Source: Muribaculaceae bacterium (GTDB lineage: Bacteria; Bacteroidota; Bacteroidia; Bacteroidales; Muribaculaceae). Taken from it: a DNA stretch of 5,171 nucleotides. The DNA lies in NCBI GenBank assembly GCA_017619255.1, contig JAFZSS010000070.1:1-5171 (forward strand), given 5' to 3'. A program made the position numbers and the translations under genes. The notes under the pieces are model-generated. The model searched no databases. It was not told the DNA's origin and saw only the letters and a program-made list of their open reading frames with translations. Of the stretch, positions 1 to 5,171 are shown piece after piece (position 1 is the first letter of the stretch; each line of letters starts with the position of its first letter).

Positions 1-419
1 ATGTTTATCAGCCTTTTGAGAAGTACAAGCGAGAAGACGGGACTATCGACTTCCTAGGATTCATGGATGACTTGTGTACTAACGAAAGCTACAGTTCTTA
101 CATGAACGCCTTCAAATCAGCCGGTATGCCATATCTTGACCCTTACGAGCGACTCATCATGGCTGAACCGCTGGACTTAAACAGGAGTCGCAACGGAGAG
201 CCTAAATATCTCATCCGCGACCTGTATGCGATGCAGTATCCCGAACGGCCTAAACCTGACAAGATACCGATGCCCCGCCCAGTGGATATGATCTTTAAAG
301 ATTGGGAAGGGCCCAAACGGCCAGAGTTCCGCCAGGACATCCCGATGAACGAACTCACAGGCAACCAGAAGTGGCAATTGTGGTGCGCCGAGCTATTCCT
401 GAACGAACTTGAGAAATAA
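1..419 (+). CDS. Hypothetical protein, C-terminal part (5' end outside window)
   Basis: I do not recognise this protein. The reading frame is open at the left edge (first whole codon at base 3, GTT) and has no stop before TAA at 417-419, so 138 residues are visible and the true start probably lies outside. An internal ATG at 63 would give 118 residues, but nothing like a ribosome binding site or promoter marks it. The visible part is hydrophilic, with no membrane segment or signal peptide. It has a proline- and lysine-rich middle (PERPKPDKIPMPRP, about residues 80-93) and an aromatic/acidic C-terminus (KWQLWCAELFLNELEK). It is followed at once by a strong plus-strand terminator, which supports a real gene ending here, and it converges on galE. 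The two rival frames on the opposite strand look like shadows. Function is unknown; it could be the tail of a larger multidomain protein. Confidence 0.6.
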   Translation, partial: VYQPFEKYKREDGTIDFLGFMDDLCTNESYSSYMNAFKSAGMPYLDPYERLIMAEPLDLNRSRNGEPKYLIRDLYAMQYPERPKPDKIPMPRPVDMIFKDWEGPKRPEFRQDIPMNELTGNQKWQLWCAELFLNELEK

Positions 420-443
420 TAATGTCGAGGCTTAGCCTCGACA
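414..443 (-). terminator. Terminator hairpin for the minus-strand phosphatase-flippase-galE unit
   Basis: A perfect 9-bp inverted repeat (TGTCGAGGC at 423-431, GCCTCGACA at 435-443) has a 3-base loop. Read on the minus strand it is followed by TTATTATTT (422 down to 414), a moderately U-rich tail that lies inside the last codons of the plus-strand gene. On the plus strand this hairpin is followed by CAGTAGACTG, with no U-tract, so it is better read as the galE terminator, 50 bases after the galE stop. The tail is less perfect than that of the neighbouring plus-strand terminator. Confidence 0.6.
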
Positions 444-452
444 CAGTAGACT

Positions 453-483
453 GGGCTGCAATTATTGCGGCCCTTTTTATTTT
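453..483 (+). terminator. Rho-independent terminator for the plus-strand gene ending at 419
   Basis: A 9-bp stem (GGGCTGCAA at 453-461, TTGCGGCCC at 465-473) closes a TTA loop and is followed by TTTTTATTTT (474-483). The single non-Watson-Crick position is a U-G wobble in plus-strand RNA but would be an A-C mismatch in minus-strand RNA. On the minus strand the hairpin is also not followed by a T-run. Both points orient it to the plus strand. Confidence 0.85.
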
Positions 484-492
484 GACAATTAT

Positions 493-1527
493 TTACATGA
501 TGCCGCGTTCGCGGAGTTTCTTTTGCCAGTTCCAAGCACTGAGCATGGTGTCGTCGAGGGAAATCTCGGCATGCCAGCCGAGGACTTCGTTGGCGCGTTT
601 GGGGTCTGCCCAAATTTGGACGATGTCGCCAGGACGACGGGGTGCGATCTTGTGAGGCACTTTTACGCCTGTGGCGCGCTCAAACGAATGCAGTAACTCG
701 AGCACCGAAGCTCCGTTTCCCGTGCCGATGTTGAAAATCTCGAGCGCTTCGTCGCTCTTGTCCTCGAGCATGCGTTCCAAGGCCTTGACATGGGCCTTAG
801 CCAAGTCAACGACATTGATGAAGTCGCGGATGCAAGAGCCGTCACGCGTGGGATAATCGTCACCAAAGATGCTCAACTCCTTGCGCACGCCGATGGCGGT
901 CTGTGTCAGGTAAGGCACCAGGTTCTGGGGCACGCCGTTAGGCAACTCACCGATCTCGGCACTGGGATGAGCACCGATGGGATTAAAGTAACGCAGCAAG
1001 ATGGCCTTGATGGGGCTGCCGCTGCGGATGACATCGGCGATGATGTCCTCCGACACCTGCTTTGTGGCACCGTAGGGCGAAGTGGCCTTCTTGGTAGGAG
1101 CATCCTCGGTAATCGGGTTCTTGTCCGGCTCGCCATAGACGGTACACGACGACGAGAAGACAAAGCCCTTCACACCGAACTCTGGCATCAATTCCAGCAG
1201 GTTGAGCAGGATGTTGAGGTTGTTGCGGTAATACATGATGGGCTTCTCGATGCTCTCACCCACCGCCTTGCTCGCGGCAAAGTTGATGATGCCACTGATG
1301 CCGGGGTTGTCCTCAAACATCTTGCGCAACACAGCCATATCGGTGCAATCACCCTCGACAAAGACGGGACGCACACCAGTGATGCGCTCAATGCCGTCCA
1401 GCACATCAATGTTGCTGTTGCTCAGGTTGTCGATGATGACCACCTCGTAGCCCGCCTGCTGCAACTCGACCGTGGTGTGTGAACCGATGAAGCCGGTTCC
1501 TCCGGTCACTAATATTTTACCTTTCAT
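493..1527 (-). CDS. galE: UDP-glucose 4-epimerase
   Basis: A 344-residue cytoplasmic enzyme of the extended short-chain dehydrogenase family. It interconverts UDP-glucose and UDP-galactose through a tightly bound NAD, feeding galactose use and surface glycan synthesis. Visible motifs are the Rossmann loop GGTGFIG (9-15), the NAD-site NFAASKAVGES (82-92), YRNN (100-103), SSSCTVYG (125-132) with catalytic Ser127, SPYGATK (150-156) with catalytic Tyr152 and Lys156, RYFNPIGAHPS (179-189), IRDFI (233-237) and RRPGD (297-301). Ser127, Tyr152 and Lys156 sit exactly three residues after E. coli Ser124, Tyr149 and Lys153. The length is close to the family norm (E. coli 338). I chose ATG 1527 because family members begin a few residues before the glycine loop; the longer frame to 1629 would add 34 unrelated residues and overlap the flippase gene. 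It is the last gene of the minus-strand unit. The residue matching E. coli Tyr299 is Ile305, so substrate range may differ. The family call is very secure; strict UDP-Glc specificity is not. Confidence 0.95.
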   Translation of the reverse strand: MKGKILVTGGTGFIGSHTTVELQQAGYEVVIIDNLSNSNIDVLDGIERITGVRPVFVEGDCTDMAVLRKMFEDNPGISGIINFAASKAVGESIEKPIMYYRNNLNILLNLLELMPEFGVKGFVFSSSCTVYGEPDKNPITEDAPTKKATSPYGATKQVSEDIIADVIRSGSPIKAILLRYFNPIGAHPSAEIGELPNGVPQNLVPYLTQTAIGVRKELSIFGDDYPTRDGSCIRDFINVVDLAKAHVKALERMLEDKSDEALEIFNIGTGNGASVLELLHSFERATGVKVPHKIAPRRPGDIVQIWADPKRANEVLGWHAEISLDDTMLSAWNWQKKLRERGIM

Positions 1528-1530
1528 ATT

Positions 1531-1551
1531 CTTGTAAGTTTTAAGTTTTAA
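1531..1551. repeat. Short heptamer repeat in the flippase-galE gap
   Basis: On the minus strand, TTAAAAC occurs twice in tandem (1551-1545, 1544-1538) and is followed by the related TTACAAG (1537-1531), ending three bases before the galE ATG. It fills most of the 34-base gap. It is A/T-rich and may simply serve as an unstructured leader for galE translation. Confidence 0.4.
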
Positions 1552-1561
1552 ATTGTCAGTT

Positions 1562-3043
1562 TTAAATACAATTACTATCGCCTGGAGATTGATGCATCCG
1601 TTTACTGATAAACTCCACACATTCCTCAAAGATGCGTGCTCGCGACAGCTTCATCGTCAAAGCATAGAGTGCGGCAGCCACGATGATGCGCGACAGCAGC
1701 AAGAGATAGATGTTGTTCACGGGCAATGTCACTAGATAGGTCACACCCATCACCACCAGAGCGATGCCCATAAACGGCAGCAGGTCCCTCAACATGCTTG
1801 TGAAACGGTAGCCGATGAGCTTATGGGCAAAAAACTGCCATGCCAGGAGCCACAGAATATTGATTACGGCAAAGGCGATGACCATTGCCATAATACCCAA
1901 CGAGTGACATGCCAGAACAGCAATAAGCATCATGATTATCTGGGCGATAGTCAGCCACATATAGATATCAGACTTGCCTTGGCTCAAAAACAAGTTCTGG
2001 TAGACCGTATAAAGCGGAATGAACGCCCCGCTTATGCACAACACCTGCAACAACGGAATGCTGTTAATCCATTTATCGCCGATGGCGGCAATAATGAGCT
2101 GTGGAGCCACAAGCGCCAAGCCGAACATGGCCGGAAATGCCATAAAAGCCGTGAAACGCAACATCTTGCCAAAGACCCTGCGCTGGCGCTCATTGTCATC
2201 AGTCACACGGGTAAATACAGGTTGAGCCACCTGAGAAACTGTGCTGGTGACCAACTGATTGGCCATTGTATTCCACTTGTTTGCCTGGGTGAAATTGCCC
2301 ACAGACTGAGCGGGGAACAATCGGCCGAAAATGACTGTCAGCACATTATTGTTGATGGTCGTCAGTACTGCTGTAATCAGCACCTTGTAGCTGAATGAAA
2401 ACATCTGCTTCACTGGTGTGAAATCCACTTTGAACGAGGGATGCCAGCGAGTACAATAATAGCGTCCCACACAGATGACCACATTATATAAAACTTGCTG
2501 CGTGGCCAGGCTCCAATAGGAAAAACCCTTAACAGCCATAATCACCGCCACAGTGCCCGAGATAATCAAAGCCAACAACGAGGTAATCGCTTTTTCCTTA
2601 ACGCGGAGATTGCGGGTCAGCACAGCCGACGGCACGATACTGGCGGCAGCAATAATGAACGCCAAAAAGACATATCGTGATAACGAAGTGAGGCACGGTT
2701 GATGGTAGAACGAAGCAATGAGCGGAGCGCAGAAAAACAACACTATATAAAGTACGAGACTGACTCCGATGTTGAACCAGAACACCGAATTGTAATCGTT
2801 GTGCTTGGCCTCTTTCAGATTAACTAACGCTACGCCAAATCCACTATCCTGCAGGTTGCCGGCAATGAGCGTGAAAATGGCCAGCATTCCCACTATGCCA
2901 TACTCCCCGGGAGAAAGCAGGCGTGCCAAGAAGATGCCAATAATCAGATTCAGCAACTGCATGCCGCTACTGCTAAGAAACCCCCAAAACAATCCCTTGG
3001 CGGTTTTCTCTTTCAGGTTCTGATCATTGACGCTCTCGTTCAT
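1562..3043 (-). CDS. Polysaccharide/lipopolysaccharide flippase, WzxC type
   Basis: A 493-residue inner-membrane protein of the polysaccharide transporter branch of the MOP/MATE superfamily (COG2244). Such proteins flip undecaprenyl-linked glycan units to the periplasm for O-antigen, capsule or exopolysaccharide assembly. The N-terminal region is the family signature: a short charged tail (1-16), a first membrane segment ending in FLARLLSPGEYG (38-49), the next with SGFGVALVN (67-75), then YNSVFWFNIGVSLVL (84-98). Further hydrophobic segments lie near 123-143, 153-171, 176-192, 217-239, 295-321, 331-351, 361-377, 382-404, 420-440 and 444-463, consistent with 12-14 helices. The tail (465-493) is charged and cytosolic. 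The start ATG at 3043 overlaps the phosphatase stop (TAATG), implying translational coupling. The glycan carried cannot be read from sequence, because flippase specificity follows the locus and no glycosyltransferase is present in the window. Wzx of a Wzy-dependent pathway or an export flippase for a lipid-linked sugar are both possible. Confidence 0.88.
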   Translation of the reverse strand: MNESVNDQNLKEKTAKGLFWGFLSSSGMQLLNLIIGIFLARLLSPGEYGIVGMLAIFTLIAGNLQDSGFGVALVNLKEAKHNDYNSVFWFNIGVSLVLYIVLFFCAPLIASFYHQPCLTSLSRYVFLAFIIAAASIVPSAVLTRNLRVKEKAITSLLALIISGTVAVIMAVKGFSYWSLATQQVLYNVVICVGRYYCTRWHPSFKVDFTPVKQMFSFSYKVLITAVLTTINNNVLTVIFGRLFPAQSVGNFTQANKWNTMANQLVTSTVSQVAQPVFTRVTDDNERQRRVFGKMLRFTAFMAFPAMFGLALVAPQLIIAAIGDKWINSIPLLQVLCISGAFIPLYTVYQNLFLSQGKSDIYMWLTIAQIIMMLIAVLACHSLGIMAMVIAFAVINILWLLAWQFFAHKLIGYRFTSMLRDLLPFMGIALVVMGVTYLVTLPVNNIYLLLLSRIIVAAALYALTMKLSRARIFEECVEFISKRMHQSPGDSNCI

Positions 3044-3588
3044 TATCTTGCCAGAATCATGTCAATCCATTCTCGCACACAGGCGTCACCGCCACGGCGC
3101 TTTAACACAAGAATGCGGGGTATCGTCTTCACCTTGTCACAGGCGTCGGCAGGGCAAGCAGCCCACCCCACGGCAGCCAACAGATCGTAGCAGTTCACAT
3201 CATCACCGATGTAAGCCACCTGTTGCATCGAAATACCCATCTCCTCACAGATTTCCCTTGTGGCGGCCAGCTTGCCACCATCGCGCGCACCTTGTTTTAG
3301 GTAATCCAGCCCCAGTTTACGGGCGCGGTTCTCGTTGATGGCAATATTCTCACTGGTGACAATACCCACCTTCACGCCCGCGCGTTGCAGCATCTGCAAG
3401 CCCATGCCGTCACGGGTATTGAATTTCTTGAATTCCGTGCCGTCGCTGCCATAGTACATGCCACCGTCGGTCAGGGTGCCGTCCACATCGGTGAGCAACA
3501 GGCGTATGTCTTCGACAGGTCGAGGCACCGCCGACGCATTGATGTCAGATTTTCTAATCAAGTCTTCTTCCATAATGATTTCAGACAT
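3043..3588 (-). CDS. KdsC-like HAD phosphatase (C0 type), probably for a 9-carbon 2-keto-3-deoxy sugar acid phosphate
   Basis: A cytoplasmic HAD-superfamily phosphatase without a cap domain; relatives are tetramers with active sites at subunit interfaces. Counting from ATG 3588 (181 residues), motif I is LLLTDVDGTLTDGG, with nucleophile Asp34 and general acid Asp36. Motif II is IVTSEN (Thr78), the motif III lysine is Lys106, and motif IV is IGDDVN (Asp129, Asp130). LKRRGG near the C-terminus is also typical. By default this would be named KDO-8-phosphate phosphatase (kdsC). However Glu80, Arg88 and Lys91 match Glu56, Arg64 and Lys67 of B. thetaiotaomicron BT1713, a KDN-9-phosphate phosphatase, so I left the symbol empty. 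Two residues appear inserted just before Lys106, and the usual GDDxND reads GDDVNC. ATG 3588 was chosen over an in-frame TTG at 3606 and a later ATG at 3573; it leaves about 28 bases of leader from the predicted promoter. First gene of the minus-strand unit; the stop overlaps the flippase start. Confidence 0.85.
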   Translation of the reverse strand: MSEIIMEEDLIRKSDINASAVPRPVEDIRLLLTDVDGTLTDGGMYYGSDGTEFKKFNTRDGMGLQMLQRAGVKVGIVTSENIAINENRARKLGLDYLKQGARDGGKLAATREICEEMGISMQQVAYIGDDVNCYDLLAAVGWAACPADACDKVKTIPRILVLKRRGGDACVREWIDMILAR

Positions 3589-3620
3589 TTCTCTTGGATT
3601 GTCCAATACGGACTAACTTG

Positions 3621-3652
3621 CAAAGATACACATTAAAAACGGATTCCACAAA
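3621..3652 (-). promoter_or_regulatory. Bacteroidota-type promoter of the phosphatase-flippase-galE unit
   Basis: Read on the minus strand there is TTTG (3652-3649), a 20-base spacer, then TATCTTTG (3628-3621). These match both boxes of the Bacteroidota primary sigma-factor consensus (TTTG about -33, TAnnTTTG about -7). Transcription would begin near 3616, leaving a leader of about 28 bases before ATG 3588. This supports the phosphatase as first gene of the unit. It is a consensus match only, with no expression evidence. Confidence 0.6.
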
Positions 3653-3721
3653 TCAAATGTTGCAACTGCAGGAGTTTTTATTTTTTGGCGATACATTATT
3701 CATTCTATTGCAAATAATTTG

Positions 3722-3729
3722 TAATTTTG
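3722..3729 (+). promoter_or_regulatory. Candidate -7 box of the yicC promoter
   Basis: TAATTTTG matches the Bacteroidota -7 consensus TAnnTTTG and lies 27 bases before ATG 3757, which would give a leader of roughly 20 bases. No good TTTG lies 19-21 bases upstream; the nearest candidates are TTG at 3708-3710 (too close) and TTTG at 3684-3687 (too far). The promoter may therefore be weak or activator-dependent. A TGCAAA/TTTGCA inverted repeat (3709-3714 and 3726-3731) overlaps the box. Confidence 0.4.
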
Positions 3730-3756
3730 CAGCATAGAGCAATAATCTGATTGACA

Positions 3757-4638
3757 ATGATACTATCGATGACTGGATTTGGCAAGGCTACCAAGGTCTA
3801 TAACAACAAGAAAATCACAGCCGAAGTCAAATCATTGAACAGTAAACAACTGGATTTTGGGGTCCGCACACCTCAGAATCACCGTGGGATTGAGATGGAA
3901 CTGCGCAACAGTGTATCCAAGGCATTGATGCGTGGCAAAATAGACTTATTTGTCTACTGTGAGCCCATCGAGGGCGCCACTTCTGGCACTATCAATGTGC
4001 CCATGTTGAAACAGTACAAGGCACAGATTGAGGAAATGGCCAAAGAATTACAGATTCCCGAGCCTGACGATTGGTATGCCACCCTTCTACGCCTGCCCGA
4101 CGCACTGAAGACTGACGCCAAATCCAACGAGGTTGACGAGGAGGAGCTTAATGTCGTGAAGGAGCTCGTTGCTCAAGCCACCGAGCAGTTAATCGAATTC
4201 CGCCGGCAAGAAGGTGCGCGACTCTCTACTTTCTTTGAGGAGAAAATTACAGCTATTCAAGCATTGCTCAACGAGGTGCCACGCTATGAAGAGCCACGCA
4301 CCCAGAAGATTAAGGGCCGCATCCTTGACGCGCTTGCCAAAATCAAAGAGGTGGATTATGACAAGAACCGCTTTGAACAGGAACTCATCTATTATATCGA
4401 GAAACTCGACATCACCGAGGAGAAAATCCGCCTTCAGAACCATCTCAACTATTTCTTGGAAACCATGAACAGCGAGGAGCCCGGTCAGGGCAAGAAACTG
4501 GGCTTCATCAGCCAGGAAATCGGTCGTGAGGTGAATACCATGGGCTCCAAGGCCAACCAAGCCGACCTGCAGAACCTGGTGGTGCGCATGAAGGACCACC
4601 TGGAGCAAATAAAAGAGCAGGTGCTTAATGTATTATAA
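3757..4638 (+). CDS. yicC: YicC-family endoribonuclease
   Basis: A 293-residue soluble protein of the YicC/YloC family, whose E. coli member is an endoribonuclease linked to small-RNA turnover. The N-terminus MILSMTGFGKA is the family signature (compare MIRSMT in E. coli and MIVSMTGFGR in B. subtilis), and this fixes the start at ATG 3757. An in-frame TTG six bases upstream and an ATG at 3769 are less likely. The YicC N-terminal domain spans roughly residues 1-150, with EVKSLNSKQLDFGVRTP (23-39) and RGKIDLFVY (about 62-70) as landmarks. A charged, probably coiled-coil stretch follows, then the C-terminal DUF1732-type domain (about 208-293). That domain holds NRFEQELIYYIEKLDITEE and, from residue 245, GKKLGFISQEIGREVNTMGSKAN, the best-conserved block of the family. 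It is complete and of normal length. It is divergent from the phosphatase gene across 168 bases. In Bacteroidales I would expect gmk next; here a barrel protein follows instead. Confidence 0.95.
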   Translation: MILSMTGFGKATKVYNNKKITAEVKSLNSKQLDFGVRTPQNHRGIEMELRNSVSKALMRGKIDLFVYCEPIEGATSGTINVPMLKQYKAQIEEMAKELQIPEPDDWYATLLRLPDALKTDAKSNEVDEEELNVVKELVAQATEQLIEFRRQEGARLSTFFEEKITAIQALLNEVPRYEEPRTQKIKGRILDALAKIKEVDYDKNRFEQELIYYIEKLDITEEKIRLQNHLNYFLETMNSEEPGQGKKLGFISQEIGREVNTMGSKANQADLQNLVVRMKDHLEQIKEQVLNVL

Positions 4639-4679
4639 CTCAATTGAATCAAGTATCACCATTAAATAACTAAAAGAAT

Positions 4680-5150
4680 ATGAAAAAGTACATCTTTATG
4701 GCCATAGTCGCCATCGCTTCAATCATCAATGTACACGCCGAGCAAGGTGATGTTAGTGCCACCGCTCAGTTTGTTTATGCTTCCAAGCACTCCATGGCCG
4801 GCTTGGGCGCACAATTGCAGTATGAGTTTGCCACCAACTGGCGCGTCGCTCCCGAGTTCATCTACTTCTTCAAGGATGATGGCTTGAGCGCCCTCAATGT
4901 GAATTTGAACATGCAATATGTCATCCCCACAAGTTCGACTTTTGCTGTCTATCCCCTCGTTGGCTTCTCTTATGCGCACTATATGCCCGACGGTCCTGTT
5001 GACGACATTGACCGTTGTGGGGCCAATGTGGGCATGGGCGCAGAATATCAGCTCAAGAATCGGCTGTTCTTCTTTAGCGAGGAGCGCTTCCAGATCATGA
5101 AAGACTTCAACCAGTCGGTGACTGTGCTGGGTCTAAAATATACTTTCTGA
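4680..5150 (+). CDS. Small outer-membrane beta-barrel protein (porin-like family)
   Basis: A 156-residue secreted protein. Residues 1-20 are a Sec signal peptide (MKKYIFMAIVAIASIINVHA) with signal peptidase I cleavage likely after VHA, leaving about 136 residues. No lipobox cysteine is present; the one cysteine (113) is in the mature part. The mature chain shows eight amphipathic stretches of the kind that form beta-strands: about 25-34, 40-50, 54-64, 71-82, 87-101, 113-125, 129-140 and 145-156. It ends in GLKYTF, with the terminal aromatic residue typical of outer-membrane barrels recognised by BamA. This fits an OmpX/OmpA-like eight-stranded barrel; the specific function (adhesion, small porin, structural) cannot be told. 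It begins 41 bases after yicC with no terminator between, so it may be co-transcribed, though it could have its own promoter. The leader is A-rich (CTAAAAGAAT before ATG), normal for Bacteroidota. The barrel assignment is inferred from pattern, not from a recognised homologue. Confidence 0.78.
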   Translation: MKKYIFMAIVAIASIINVHAEQGDVSATAQFVYASKHSMAGLGAQLQYEFATNWRVAPEFIYFFKDDGLSALNVNLNMQYVIPTSSTFAVYPLVGFSYAHYMPDGPVDDIDRCGANVGMGAEYQLKNRLFFFSEERFQIMKDFNQSVTVLGLKYTF

Positions 5151-5152
5151 TT

Positions 5153-5166
5153 AGAGTTAAGAGTTA
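5153..5166. repeat. Two tandem copies of AGAGTTA
   Basis: Directly after the barrel gene stop, AGAGTTA occurs twice head to tail (5153-5159 and 5160-5166) and is followed by GGAAT at the window edge. It may be the start of a longer heptamer tract in the next intergenic region, but only two copies are visible. Confidence 0.5.
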
Positions 5167-5171
5167 GGAAT

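Noticed and set aside
422..655. 77-residue plus-strand frame whose first 27 residues resemble a membrane segment
   Set aside because: The 'membrane' part is simply the translation of the two terminator hairpins and T-run, and the rest is antisense to the conserved galE C-terminus.
790..1482. 230-residue open frame antisense to galE
   Set aside because: It lies wholly opposite a clearly conserved gene; composition (Asp/Val/His-rich, no recognisable domain) is that expected from reading the opposite strand of biased codons.
1528..1629. 34-residue N-terminal extension of GalE (start at 1629)
   Set aside because: It would overlap the flippase C-terminus and has no similarity to the family; ATG 1527 gives the normal GalE N-terminus.
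1823..2398. 191-residue plus-strand frame opposite the flippase gene
   Set aside because: Rich in His/Gln/Asn with no domain, typical of antisense to a membrane-protein gene; the flippase is well supported.
3589..3606. TTG start for the phosphatase at 3606
   Set aside because: It would leave only about 10 bases of leader from the predicted start site, while ATG 3588 is in frame just downstream and fits better.
3660..3671. Small palindromes TTGCAA and CTGCAG as a possible attachment site or operator
   Set aside because: Six-base palindromes are common by chance and nothing nearby suggests integration; the TTGCAA copies are kept only as a low-interest finding.
3751..3756. TTG start for yicC at 3751
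   Set aside because: The family N-terminus MI-SMTGFG begins exactly at ATG 3757.
4189..4608. 139-residue minus-strand frame inside yicC
   Set aside because: Antisense to the best-conserved region of YicC; no independent start signal.

Overview
The window looks like a chromosomal segment from a Bacteroidota, most likely order Bacteroidales. Three things suggest this. The divergent intergenic region carries Bacteroidota-type promoter boxes (TTTG, about 20 bases, TAnnTTTG). Shine-Dalgarno sequences are absent or weak, and the leaders are A/T-rich. The protein sequences also read like Bacteroidales versions of their families. I cannot name a genus from the sequence.

Layout, left to right. Bases 1-419 (+) are the 3' end of an unrecognised gene cut by the left edge. 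Bases 423-478 hold two back-to-back hairpins that appear to terminate converging transcription from both sides. Bases 493-3588 (-) form a compact three-gene unit, read right to left: a KdsC-like HAD sugar-phosphate phosphatase (3043-3588), a WzxC-type polysaccharide flippase (1562-3043) and UDP-glucose 4-epimerase GalE (493-1527). The phosphatase stop and flippase start overlap by one base, and galE follows the flippase after 34 bases. Bases 3589-3756 are a divergent promoter region. Bases 3757-4638 (+) encode a YicC-family endoribonuclease. Bases 4680-5150 (+) encode a small secreted protein that looks like an eight-stranded outer-membrane beta-barrel. The last 21 bases begin an intergenic stretch with a 7-base tandem repeat.

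How the genes work together. The minus-strand unit looks like cell-surface glycan machinery: an acidic-sugar phosphatase, a lipid-linked glycan exporter and a supplier of UDP-galactose-type sugars. With a good promoter in front of the phosphatase and a terminator after galE, it may be a complete three-gene operon. It contains no glycosyltransferase, nonulosonate synthase or cytidylyltransferase, so those partners must be elsewhere. The plus-strand pair is unrelated by function: an RNA-processing gene followed by an envelope protein.

The most useful observations are these. (1) The phosphatase would usually be labelled KDO-8-phosphate phosphatase, but it carries the residues described as markers of KDN-9-phosphate phosphatase. 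(2) GalE has isoleucine at the position that gates substrate size. (3) The convergent terminator uses two hairpins, each with a U-rich tail on a different strand. I found no mobile element, CRISPR array, RNA gene or clearly new multi-gene system; most of the window is ordinary, well-packed chromosome.
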